Source: Onchocerca lupi (taxonomy: Eukaryota; Nematoda; Chromadorea; Rhabditida; Onchocercidae). Taken from it: DNA of 64,000 nucleotides. A program made the translations under genes and the position numbers. The stretch spans positions 62,001 through 126,000 of the forward strand of contig JAOVVO010000023.1 in the NCBI GenBank assembly GCA_028564675.1, in the 5' to 3' direction. Within the stretch, counting starts at the first letter, position 1. Each line of letters opens with the position of its first letter. The notes under the pieces are model-generated. The model was not told the DNA's origin. It ran no database searches and worked only from the letters and a program-made list of their open reading frames with translations. Of the stretch, positions 52,297-64,000 are shown piece after piece.

Positions 52297-52438
52297 ATCG
52301 ATTGATAATATGATATTGTTAACTGATTAACTGATTAATACTGATAATATGATATCATCATCTGATTATCGATTGATAATATGATTCTGTTAACTGATTA
52401 ACTGACTAATACTGATAATATGATATTATCATCTGATT
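52297..52438. repeat. 71-base tandem duplication
   Basis: Two head-to-tail units begin atcgattgataatatgat at 52297 and 52368. They differ at a handful of bases. Each unit itself contains repeated ctgataatatgat and aactgatt motifs. Confidence 0.85.
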
Positions 52439-52779
52439 AAATAATATTCAAAATAAATAATAAGGTCAATTTAGCACAAATTACCTTAAACTTTCTTTAT
52501 TTCTTTAAAAGAAAAAAAAAAATCTTTTTTCAGGAAAAATTAACATTTTAGTGTATGCAGAAGTGTTGTTTGAAGATTAAAACTTGTATAATTAATCGTA
52601 AGGAGTGTGTATTTGATATATTCACTCTTCAGTTTCCTTTTTTCTTTTTTTCATTTAGCTTTTTTTTGTTGGCCAAGAGAGAGAAGAAAATTAAGGCTCT
52701 ATTTACAGTCGTTGTCCGAGTAACCAATTTATTTGAAAATCGACGAAAACTTTAATCATTATGGATTGCTAATACTCTC

Positions 52780-52793
52780 GTTGCCTTGGTAAC
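52780..52793 (+). promoter_or_regulatory. X-box (RFX/DAF-19 site) upstream of tub-1
   Basis: GTTGCCTTGGTAAC matches every position of RYYNYYWWRRNRAC and is nearly palindromic (GTTGCC / GGTAAC). It lies about 711 bases before the tub-1 start codon. Tubby proteins carry cargo into cilia, so RFX control is expected. Confidence 0.7.
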
Positions 52794-53503
52794 CTGAATA
52801 AAAACTTTGTCGAGCGTTAGAAAGGCTTTTATTGACTTCAGTCACATTCCATTACTGATGGAATGGTTTTAGCAAACTTTTTACTTTACTTAATCTCAGC
52901 TTTTCCTAAGCTCTATTAGATTATACGATACAATACATTCATTCTCATATCTGAAAAAAAAAAAAGAAAAATTAATATATAATTCGCTGAAATATAATAA
53001 AATTATTCCGCTTAAAAATAAGTTTTTCAATAATTTTTTTTATTTAAAATTTTTAAACTCGAATTCAATTACCATTTATTCATCGTTAATTGGAAGTGCA
53101 TCAATTGAAACAAAATATAAATTTCATTTAATTGTCCTAATTTATATTCTTTTTCAATTTAATAGTTTTTTAAATACTGAATGTTCAAGAATTAATAAAA
53201 AATTAATCGTTTCACACAACCAATTTCGAATATATTATTATAATTGATGAAATTATTATAATTGTAAATAATCTTAACTGTAATGCTATCAAAATAAAAT
53301 ATAAGAATATAATTAAGCTAATTTAAAATAAAATGTAAGTGTATCATTTGATTCTCAGATAATTTATACCAAAAATATCAATTTTCTGTTCATTTTAAAA
53401 ATTTGTTTTTGAATTATTTCAAAATTGTTTTTTGAATATTTTTTTTTTTAATGAATTGTAATTTCAGGATTCAATTGACCCGATATTGTTATATCATCTA
53501 TTC

Positions 53504-56500
53504 ATGATGTCAAATGATAAAGAATGGATGAAGCAAAGACTGGAAAAACAAGTTTGTTTCATTTTATTCATCTATCTATTGTAATCGTGAATATCGAAAC
53601 TAATCATTATTTCATATTATTCCGATTAGATCATCGATTCAAAACTATTTGACATTAACTAATTAATATGCGAATTAATAATTAGCATGATTACTACATA
53701 ATTAATATTATTATTATTAATAAATAATGTGCATTATATACTTCAAATAAATTTATTCAGATAAAAATTTCACGAATAAAAATGGAAACATATTATAAAT
53801 GAATAATTAATCCAAAAAGTCTTGAGAATTATCGGAAATTTATGGCAGAGATTTTTTTTTTTTGCGAAGCAAAATTTTAAATAAATATTGACAAGAAAAA
53901 AAGAAGAAATGACAGATAACAAACTTACTGCAAAAGATGAAAGATCAAAAAAGGTTAAAGATAGGGCAAATGAAATGAAAGAAATGAGGAGAGAATGATT
54001 TTGTCATGAAATATGAATGATTCTGTCAAAAATGTGCCATTCATGGATTAAAAATAAGCCTTAGATTATTTTTACTTCAATAAGCCAAAGTCATAATTTT
54101 TCTTTTTTTTTTTTTTTTTTTGGCTTCTTTGAAATATGAAAATTTTGCATATTTCAAAGCAGAATCATTTTCTTTCCTGTTCGTAAACAATCGCTTCATT
54201 TGATTATAGCATATAATAGCAACGCTTGATATTTTTTAATATCACTGAATGATTCAATCAGGAATTTCAATGATCTCGAGAATTTCGGTGACTTTGAATC
54301 TCTTGATTTTAAATACAATTACTGTACTTTTTTTTTTTTTTTGAACTTTGAGATCGAGATTCTAGAACATATGATTCTTTCGGATTCATAATATACAAAT
54401 ATAATCATTAGCTATACAGTGATTATAATTATTCTTGAATACTGTAAATATTAATTATAGTAGTAAACACTATATAATAAGATATTTATTGATCACAATG
54501 ACTTAATTAATTACCACTCACGAATTCGCTATATTACGATACAAGTTTTGCATTTAGTTTTTATAATTCGTAAAAAATAATCATAATCATGATAATTAAT
54601 CAGATAACCATAAATTTTGTAAGGATAATTCTCTCTTCCACTTCTTACAAAATCGATTTCATTAAGATGAAAATAAATTTTTGCATTTGATATTGATTTG
54701 TTAACAGTAAATATAAACTGAAAACTTCTAAATTTTCCCGAAACCGAATTTTTCCAGTGAAAAATCGGCAGATTATCTATCGATAAAGTAACGAAATTTG
54801 GATAAAAATAATGAGATATAAGCTTTGTTTTTGAATAAAAATTTTCATTCGCCATATCAGCATACATTTTAAAGCAACATTTAAAAAGCCAAATTTAAAT
54901 CCAACTATAAATTTGGTTCGAATTTTCTTCTCATTTTTAAAATTTTTCCAAATTTTAGATGAGACAAAAAAAATTCAGTGTTGAGTTTAAAAAGGATGAT
55001 TAACAATCTTCTTTTTTAAGTTGAACATAAAAATTTTTTTTCGTTACATTTGATTGATACATTTCGATTTTTATTGATTAATTTTGTTTTCATTCTTTTA
55101 ATTTGAAGTATTGTTTTGTCCGCATATTTTTGTATGCCTCAGAAAAGGCTTACCCTTGGAATAGTAATAGTTTATAAATCTTGTTTACTTTTTCTACAAT
55201 GTCTAATCCATAGTTGCAAATCATCAAATCAAAACAATCATAACTGATAAAGTTTAACTTTTTGTCAACTTCTTCCCCTTTATCATTTTATCATATCAAT
55301 CATCTATTTAAGATGACCACTTTTTTTCTAACATTTTTTAATATGCATAGGTAAAAGAGCGAGAAAACAAAATTTTCTTTTCAAAACTTCTAGATATTTT
55401 GAAAATGAGAGAACATTTGCAATTTATCAATTTCATTTGACTTAAAATAGACATAAGAACAAACCAAATAATACATAAATCTTATTCTTTTTAATTATCA
55501 ATAATATTATTGCAATAAAATAAATGAAACTTTTCTTTTTTTTTTTTGAAGGATTTCTCTTCAAAATTTTTTTTTTATTGTAAATATAAAATTAAATTGT
55601 GAAATAAAATAATTTGCATTTAATGGAAGTAAATTTTTAGTTTTTTTTTTTTATGAGCAAAATAATTAATTTCATATAATTTTGAAGTTTTTTATTTTCA
55701 TCTTTCTTCGATTTGATAGAAAAAATTAGTGGAAGAACATTTGCGACAAAAGCGCCGACTTTCATCAGCAAACGTTCGACCAAATGATACATCACTGATG
55801 TTGATGGCAATGGAGAGAAATTACAATAAACTCTGTAGTTACAATGGACCATTATCATGTGCATCATTGGAAGATCCGGATCGTTTATCGCCGCCAACTA
55901 TGGCTTCTGAATCAGCTGCTGGAACAATGATTTACGAATCACGCATTCCAACAGCGATTTCTGAATCAATCATTCCGGAAGTGACTTCCGAATCAACCGT
56001 TGCACCAGTAAATTCCGGATCAGCAACAGTTGCGACATCACATTATGATGAAAGGTTTAACTTCATTTATACGATAATCTAAATAAATATGTGCTTATCA
56101 ATAACTAATGCTTATATATCGAAAATTATAGAATTTATTTTTATTAACATTTTCATATTCAATTTCATCATTTTGCATTCATATTTAGGTATTCCATTCT
56201 CGGATATTATTTATTCAATTAAAATATTATTTGTTGGATCAGATAATCGAATGGGTAAAAAAAAAAAAAAGAAAAAAAAGCAAAAGTTTAGCTATTTTTC
56301 ATTTTTAGCTAATTCTTCAATCCTTTTTTCGTTGGTAATTCATTTTTTTGGATATTGTCAAAAGTATTCAAAGAATGAATCAAATTAGATTATATTAAAT
56401 AAAAATCAGATTTGAAACTAAGAAATCTGAACGAATTTCATCGTCAGTATATTAATAGTCACTAATTAACCATCATCATTAGTCATATTTTTAAACTGTA

Positions 56501-59500
56501 TTTTAATTGTAATTTGACACTTTGTGATATTTTTTTAATTCAAAATTTTATGAATCAATGTGATTACTGTATTCTTTTCAATGATTTAGCTTAATTTTAC
56601 AGAAAATAAAATTATTATGAACTTTTGAATCTCTACTTGGAACATTATACATTAGACATTCAGAGATTATTGAATATTCTCGCTATAATATTCTTCATAT
56701 TTCAATTAAGATTGTTAAAATTAAAAATGACTAATTAATTGCAGCTCATCGGAAGAGAATATTAGTAAACCAACGCATAATTTGACAACTACCACATCTG
56801 TTCCAAGTAGTACAAGTGCGATAATTAACGACGACGAAGCAGTGATCGAACCATATAAAGATGAAATTGAAGAAAACATTTTACCATTTAAGTTTTCATT
56901 ACTTATACATTTAATTAAATTATTTGTTTCCCTCTTTTTTCTTCTATTTTTATTTTTTTTTTTGGTTGAAACAATTTGAATGATAGAGCGCAGAAAAAAA
57001 TTTGCGAATTTCGAATTTTTCAAAGATTTATAATAATGATATTTATTGGTAAAAATTAGAAATATACGAATGGAAATTATTATGAAAGTTTATAGTGACT
57101 GAAAATCCAGATTTGAATGCTATTATAACAAATTTGGAAATATTCGTAACATCACCAGCAAGAAGGAATGTCACCTATAAATGTCGCATAACACGAGATA
57201 AGAAGGGAGTCGATCGCAGTATTTATCCGATTTATTATCTACATCTTGAAAAGGATGAGGAAAAAAGGGTATATAAGTTTATGTACATATACATGTATTT
57301 AATTAGAAAAAAAAAATTATGAATGAATTTTGAAAGTATAATTTATTCCTAGAATATCATTTTTTTCTTTTTTTTTTTTTATTGCTGGTAAATATTGAAA
57401 TACTAAACAGAAATTTAGCCAAAAATTTTTGCTAAAAAAAATAATTTACTATGCTTTTTGATAATTTTACTAAAAAATATGAACAGGTATTATCAAATAA
57501 TTATGACAAAATGAATAATATAAGATATTCGGATGTATTTCGAAAAATAATCAATTTACTCGAAATATTAATTTTAAACGATAAATTTTCTATTATGAAA
57601 TTCAATTAATTTTTTTACTAAATTGCATTGAAATTTATTCCATAAAAAAATTTTATTTTAAGAATTATGAATAAAAGATAATTTATATGCTAAAATTTCC
57701 AGATTTTTCTTTTGGCTGCACGAAGAAGAAAAAAAAGTGCCACAGCTAATTATTTGTTTTCAATTGATCCAACCGATTTGAAACGTTCTGGCAATTCTTT
57801 CATCGGAAAAGTAAGGTAAATATTGGTTTATTTCAGATTAATTTAAGATATAAATTTCGAATTCTATAAATTTAAAAATTTACTTTTCATTAATCTAAGT
57901 GATATCAAGAAAGTTGCAGAATTTATATTCTGTAAATTTCATTAGATAAATAAATGTTATCAGAAATGCTTATAGAGTATATCTCTTGATGATAAGACAT
58001 TGGGATCACATATCTGCAACTTCATGTAATATTAGCCATCAAATCATTCTGTTTAATAAATTTTTTAATTAGTCTTTTAATTATTCATCCGATTCAGTTG
58101 GATTAATTGTTATATCAAAATAAAACAAGATGCTTCAATAAACTTAATTAATTAAATCAATTATAACTAAGTTTTCATCACATTTCATATAATTGCTTAA
58201 ATCTTCATGTTTATGCTTACCAAATCATAATTGCATCGAGAAAATTCGAAATAAGTGCGTCAATATTATGGTATACAAATAAATATTTGTTAAAGTTTAG
58301 ATCAAATGCTTTGGGCACACAATTTACATTATATGATAATGGTGAAAATCCGAAGAAATCATGGGTTATCGGTGACTCAGTGAGGCAAGAACTTGCGGCT
58401 GTCATTTATGTAAGGATGTTAATTTTATTCTAAACTAGTTATCAGAGAGAGAAATATAGATAAATAAAAATATAGATGCTCGTTTTTCAAAACCTTAAAT
58501 CTCCGGAATTTCTTAAACACGCTCCTCATCTGTATTTTTTCAAAACTTAAGATCTCCGAAAGTTCTTACCTATTACTTTGAAATTTTGACACAATATTGC
58601 ATTTCAATACGCGCATGTTTTATATACGTTTTATATACACGCTGTAGCTCAGTCTGATTAAATAAAAAAAAAAAAAAAAAAAAAGAAAAGAAAAGAGAAA
58701 GCATACGTTTCTAGTGACGAGGAAAATTAATTTCACAGTGCTTGTGGTATACAATATTTTTTGTTGTTCCATTGTTTGTACAAATATAGAGATTTTCTGA
58801 TTTGCCGATTCTAGAATATGCAATCATATAATTGTCCATGTGAGAAGCAATCCATCTCTAGATTTAAACCAGAAACTTAAAGATTGGCCCTGAGTTTTGT
58901 TGATTGTGAGTGCAAATTCCAATCGATTTGGAAATTGCAATCAATTAAATTGAATTGGCATGTCCGTGGAATCATAGTAATGTGAAGAATGAGGATATCT
59001 TTCTCTTTGGAAGATTCTGACAAGATTGTTTCTTCTACGACATCTTTCATTAATTTTTTAACTACAAACTATGCATTGTTGTAAAGTTTTGCCTGGTTGA
59101 TGTTTCGCAACATGATAATTGCACGCTGATTTTCAATTGCAGTACGGCGACAGCAACCTGGCAGATCGAGTGAATTCAAAAATTCGTTGGATAATTAACT
59201 GCTTCTCCGCTTCTACAACAGTGTCGACAAACTTGTATATGACTGCCTGTACTGCAAAATAACATATGTATTATATTTTTCGTCACGTTTTTCTTCGTCT
59301 CATCAGTTTTTTTTTTTTTTTTAACATCTCGTCACAACTTCATACAAATCTTTATCCACATCGGCATCCGGTATTTCAGCGCATATTATTTCGTCGATTT
59401 CATTTGAAGTGATTTTGCGATAAAGCCAGATTAGTAAATGTGCATGTGGCAATCCTCTCCTTTGCCATTCCACTGAGTAAATCCAGCAGCGCACAGACCC

Positions 59501-61904
59501 AAATATTTCATGTTTTACCATGAAATCCATTAGCAATTTCAGCTTCTGTTTGAAAATACATGATGTCATGCCTATCCATAGGCGATTGTCCATCTTAACG
59601 TCAAAGTGATATCATCAGTACTGTCCCAAAAAATGATTGGATATATGCAGAGTATCGTAACATCGATGAGTCTTTGCAACTTTTTTCAGTTCATCATTTC
59701 TCCGATGAATAGCAATATCAAGTTGATCTCCGAATTTATGGCTGGAGTATTGAATCTTCGTACATGTTTGTAGCAAGCATTTTGTCAGCATGAATAACTT
59801 GCGTGTATCAGATGGCGTCATGTCAATAGCTATTTTGAACATACGCATTAAATTATTTTTTTTCATGAAGAAACTGTTGCAGTTGTGAAACTATGGGCCT
59901 TTTTATGTCGATATGAATTCTGCAGCGTGCATTCAATTGTAGATTTGTATATATGTAGAAATTTATGTTGACCATCTGGAACGAGAGCAGAGAGACGACT
60001 TTATGACAACTTTGTCCTTTCACTTTGAAAGTTGGCATGAAACGAGTTGTTATGATTTCTGGCCGAACGATGTCATTTAGAAACAAGAGTTATATTTCTT
60101 CATGTTAGATAGGAAATGCAATGATTTGAAAATATATCCGGCAAACAAAGTTGTCAATGGTTTTGGCGGTTCTCCAAGTTGAGTTAGTTTAATTTCTCTG
60201 GCGGCACAACACATTCCTTTCGCTTCTCCATTAAATTTCAGAGTCTTGCAATAAAGACACATTTTAGTAATAATACAGATGAGAATTTGCGGCTCAAATT
60301 ATAATCATCAGATGAGTATACCGGAATTAAGATGATTGTAATCGCGTAATTCAGTCACTCTCAGCCTGTCGCGTTCATTCTGTTGAGAACGAAGCAGATC
60401 TAGAGCTGTAGAACATGGTTGCCGTGCTCGCAACCGTACATCATGAAGTCTGATTACACATCTCGGCTGAATAGGTAAGAATTCGAAACGTTGTGTCAAA
60501 ATGAAAACGAACATTTAAGACAAAGAGGCAATCAAAGACACCACCTAAATTGGAAATCAGAGAGGTAATCCATAAATTGCTTGAAGGAGACATTTCATAA
60601 TGCACTATCATGACCTCGACATTTCTGCGACGCATTACCTTCCTCACAAATCAAAAAATAAACGAAAAGTTTAAATTACGCGCCTTGTCTGTATAAAAAG
60701 AGGCGCCTATTCGAATACAATGTTGTATGAAAATTTCAAATCAATCGGTGTACGCTCAATTACTTTTACTTATCATGGTGTGATAAGTTTTAAAGAAAAT
60801 TAGATATGTCCAGATAAAAAACAATGCGCCTATTCGAATGCAAGGTTGTATCAAAATTTGAAAGCAATCGGTGAAGAACTTGCAAAGTTATGTGAGGAGT
60901 AACAGCAACGAAGATTTACATTTTTACTTATTTAGATTTTTAGATTCTGAAAATTCTCCTCAAATTTTTACATTTCATGAAAATAAATATAAATGGAGTA
61001 TATTTATTTATTAGATTAAAATGCAAAAATTATCGGAAAATGTCATGAAAAGGTAAAAAATTTCAAACGAAAGGGAAATTGAAAAAATTATGAGTCATAT
61101 TTTTAACCTGAATCAAACTATTTCTTTCTGTTAATTTGCGTATTGTTTGAATGCAAAATCCTACATTTCTAATGCAAGAAGTTAAATTGTAATTTTAGGA
61201 TACTAATGTTTTTGGTTTCAAAGGTCCGCGCAAAATGACGGTTTTAATACCTGGCATTTGTGATCCTGAAAATTATCGATGTCAAATAATTCGACCTTTA
61301 CTAGTTGGTCATAAGAATTGCCTAAATTATCAGATTAACTAGTGTTCGAATTTAATTTCGAGAAAATTAGTTTTAGTAAATTGTTGAAATTTTCTAATTC
61401 TTTCATTTAGCATCAAAATTTACGAAAAATTATTGATAATTAAAGTTTTCTTCTTTCTTTTTTTTGCAAAAAGGTTTGATTTTTGAGGAGAAGGACTCTA
61501 TTCTGGAGAAGTGGAAAAATCGAAAAACGCATGATTTGATCGCTTTGCATAACAAAAGTCCTGCTTGGAACGAAGGTTTTCTTTTTTTTTTTTTTTTTGT
61601 GAACAATTCGATTAAAATTTTGATCCTATTATTTTTGAAATGAGAGCTAAAAATGCTTAACTCTCGATAAAACTATTCTTTAATCTCAATGAAAAATTTT
61701 GCAGAAACCCAATCATACGTCCTTAATTTCCATGGTCGCGTTACTCAGCCATCAATCAAAAACTTTCAAATCATCCATGACGTTGACCGTAAATATTTTT
61801 AATTTTTTACTTTTATTTTGAACTAAAAAAGCCAAAAATTGAAATAAAGTATAGAATTTCAAAAATTTGATAAATACATGTTAAACTGAGCTAATCGCAA
61901 GACT

Positions 61905-61951
<47 letters not shown>

Positions 61952-62149
61952 TTCATATATCATATGCAATATGATTTATTACAATATATACCAATTTTTT
62001 CTCTTTTCTTTCTAGCCAAATATATCATTATGCAGTTTGGTCGAATCGATTACGATGTATTTACGATGGATTTTCGCTATCCACTATCGGCATTACAGGC
62101 ATTCGGTATTGCTATGACCAGTTTTCATGGGAAAATAGCCTGTGAATAA
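53504..62149 (+). CDS. tub-1: tubby protein, PIP2-binding ciliary trafficking factor
   Basis: Exons: 53504-53551, 55720-56054, 56745-56891 (3' end uncertain), 57089-57268, 57703-57815, 58301-58409, 61199-61303, 61488-61575, 61705-61788, 62016-62149; about 447 residues. The N-terminus (MMSNDKEWMKQRLEKQKKLVEEHLRQKRR) is basic and helical, as in tubby proteins that bind the IFT-A complex. Exons 2-3 encode a Ser/Thr/Glu-rich linker. Exons 4-10 encode the tubby domain: CRITRDKKGVDR, PIYYLHLEKD, ARRRKKSATANYLFSIDPTD (phosphoinositide-binding basic loop), GKVRSNALGTQFTLYDNG, VRQELAAVIYDTNVFGFKG, NKSPAWNEETQSYVLNFHGR, NFQIIHDVD, YIIMQFGRIDYDVFTMDF and the diagnostic C-terminal KIACE. The 3-to-4 join fails by phase with the obvious splice sites, so a microexon or another donor is needed. 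Exon 8 uses a ttttgag acceptor (61487). Intron 6 contains Helitron copy 2 in antisense. Confidence 0.93.
58455..60936 (-). mobile_element. Helitron copy 2, 3'-truncated, inside tub-1 intron 6
   Basis: The 5' end is TCTAAATAAG at 60936, next to host T on the plus strand (A on the minus strand). Homology to copy 1 starts there (tgtaaatc, ctttgcaa) and runs down to about 58455. The last 40 or so bases of copy 1, with hairpin and CTAA, are absent. Broken coding blocks on the minus strand are Helitron replicase: 60262-60077 (CLYCKTLKFNGEAKG), 60086-59853 (FLNDIVRPEIITTRFMPTFK), 59866-59615 (DQLDIAIHRRNDELKK) and 59593-59321 (YSVEWQRRGLPHAHLLIWL), which holds the HUH motif (HAH), then EIDEIICAEIPDADVD. 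The sequence then jumps near 59320-59220 to the end of the helicase (DTVVEAE), so most of the helicase is missing. Near 58920-58860 the tail motif (NKTQGQSL-like) is recognisable. It is inactive. Confidence 0.88.
61907..61946. repeat. (TA)n microsatellite in the last tub-1 intron
   Basis: Twenty uninterrupted TA units lie between exons 9 and 10. Such tracts are unstable in length and may be miscalled by sequencing. Confidence 0.95.
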
Positions 62150-64000
62150 CTGAACATACCACTGATTTGCTAACTTTTTTTTCTTTTTTTGATTTGTAAT
62201 ATTCAATGTTTTCGCTCTAACAATGCAAAAAATTCCGTTGTATTTCTTTCATTTCCATTAATATAACTATTATCGAAATCATTGTGGTATATAAATGAGT
62301 GATTAAAAAAATGCTAGCAATTTCAAACAATCTGATCATTATTAGCTAGCTCATTACAAGCTTCAAAAGATAAAACTATCTCGATTTAAAAAAAAAAAAC
62401 TATCAAAAATGCTCTAAATGAAAAAAAAAAAGAAAAGAAAAAATCGAAAGAAATAAAATACAGAAAAAATCACTGAGAATTTTGATTAATGCTAAGCGAG
62501 TAACGAAATAATTCTTTCATCGAATTGATTCTATACGCAAGAAATATTATTGGATGCTAGATAAAACTAAAAAAGCTAAAAATCAAACAAAATTAGAAAA
62601 CAAGTAAACAATTCATATTTCAAACTATCAACCCGACAATGGAGTGAATCAAGAGATGAATGGTCGGACAGATAATTCCAACATAATATTCAACTTAGTT
62701 CTTGCTTATTATCAAATATCACTATTTCAAGTCACTTAATTACATAACCATAGAAGAAATACTTAAATCTGTACACGTGAAATCGATAAATATTTTTCAA
62801 AAGTTGAAAATTTTATAAATAATTACTAAACAAATTTTTAATTTTAAATCCAAATTTAATTCAATCTTTGAGTTTTTTAAAATCAAATAGTAACGGAATA
62901 CATTTTTTTTAAAATCAAGTAACAACATTGCGAAATAAACAACACTCCGTTCATTTGCGACTCTTTTCTCCCTTTTCCTCGTCATTCCTCCGAAAATCGA
63001 GAGGGAAATCCCGTTTTTAATCCTAAATGCTCATCAAGTCAACCAAATAATTCACTATTTTTTCCGATCTTTGATCCTGCTCGATCGACTAAATATCCTA
63101 TGAAAAGTTCCTTATATGTTTGATTTAAATATATATTTTCGATGCTTTTCACATATTCTGAAAGCATTTCAAGTTTCCATGTAAGAATCAATAAAAATTT
63201 ATGGAAAAAAATGAATTGAAATAAAATTTATGTAGAATAACAGTTATAAACTTTATGATTACTATTTCATCAATCTCGTAAAAAAAGAAAAAAAAAAACT
63301 TGTTTAAAATAAATACATGTGACTCATCTTGGGCGTTGACAATTTATGAATGTAAGATTTTACTATAAAATAATCGTTAGAGTGTAACTTTGATAGTTAT
63401 CATTATGAATTTGATCTATGTTCTTTCAAAACCCTTCACTATTCCATATCAAAAATGCTTAAGTTATAACTCATTGTTATTAATTTTAATAAATAATTAT
63501 TAATTTATAGCTAATAAACTTTCTAATTATTTCTCACAAAATCGCAATTTTTTTTTAAATTTTCATTTCTTTTCTTTCTTCAAATTTCAAGCACAATTTA
63601 AATATCACTCTAATAAAATAAAGAAGTATTATAGTAATTGAAAGGGATCAATAAATGTAAGAATGAAAATTATAATTTTAATCAGCACTAGATTTTCTTT
63701 TGTTTGAAAAATTGACGAACAAGATTTGATAAGGAATAAAAATCAAAACAATCGATTTGTATTTTGACCAACTAATCAATCATTATAAAATCGTGAAAAA
63801 ATTCAAAATTTATCGCCAACAATTGTTTTCATTTACTCTTTTAATACATTTTTACCTAATTACCAATTCAATCAATCCAATCATCCAAATCAAGCTAGTC
63901 AATTCAAATTTATCAACAGACTTCGTAATAAATTTTTTCCTTTATCATCCATTCAATGGTGAAACTTTTCGGTGACATTTCAATAGGTCAAATAGTTGCT
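62150..64000. other. tub-1 3' flank, no further gene recognised
   Basis: The left end is the tub-1 3' untranslated region. The rest is AT-rich, with A-rich runs (about 62390-62450) and only short low-complexity open frames at 62797-62985 (-) and 63757-63975 (+). These have no family match I can see. Confidence 0.6.

Larger units (their letters stand above)
49851..53503. other. divergent intergenic region between rpb-5 and tub-1
   Basis: It contains the promoters of both genes. A 71-base tandem duplication (52297-52438) and an X-box (52780-52793) are listed separately. An atttcag acceptor ending at 53467 is a plausible spliced-leader site for tub-1. An open minus-strand frame at 50830-50980 after a tttttag acceptor was considered, but it has no donor or partner exon. 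Confidence 0.55.

Overview
This is eukaryotic, very AT-rich DNA with small, intron-rich genes. Intron ends are short (tttcag or ttttag acceptors) and poly-T/poly-A tracts of 15-28 bases are frequent. Several genes have a tttcag-like acceptor just upstream of the start codon, as expected for spliced-leader addition. Together with the gene content (tubby, cystinosin, PCH-2, ShK-type secreted protein) this points to a nematode, most likely a clade III / filarial-type worm. The species cannot be named from the sequence alone. All exon models were built by hand from splice signals, reading phase and remembered family sequences; nothing was aligned by computer.

Layout, left to right. (1) 2015-4553 (-): a six-exon gene for a 237-residue Cys-containing protein I do not recognise. 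(2) 6967-8340 (-): a three-exon polytopic membrane protein resembling BAX inhibitor-1 (TMBIM6). (3) 9156-11177: a Helitron copy (-) with both canonical ends, internally deleted. (4) 12160-16133 (+): a five-exon, 731-residue secreted protein with a C-terminal ShK-like domain. (5) 16635-21861 (-): a 12-exon OGFOD1/Tpa1 prolyl hydroxylase. (6) 21862-30287: an 8 kb gene-poor stretch with a decayed mariner transposase near 25.1-25.5 kb. (7) 30288-34853 (+): an eight-exon cystinosin. (8) 36781-41004 (-): an 11-exon PCH-2/TRIP13 AAA+ ATPase with a tRNA-like sequence in intron 1. (9) 43259-45168 (+): a four-exon TMEM138. (10) 45513-46045 (-): a 71-residue bHLH protein. (11) 47186-49850 (-): a five-exon RNA polymerase subunit RPB5. 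(12) 53504-62149 (+): a tubby gene of about ten exons whose sixth intron holds a second, 3'-truncated Helitron copy.

The most connected biology is ciliary. TMEM138 and tubby are both cilium proteins, and each has a 14-base match to the RFX/DAF-19 X-box upstream (42700-42713 and 52780-52793). The most unusual gene structure is splicing. Five of about 56 introns have GC donors, the RPB5 frame requires an AT donor, and two introns appear to use a TTTTGAG acceptor. No prokaryotic features, CRISPR arrays or virus-derived genes were seen.
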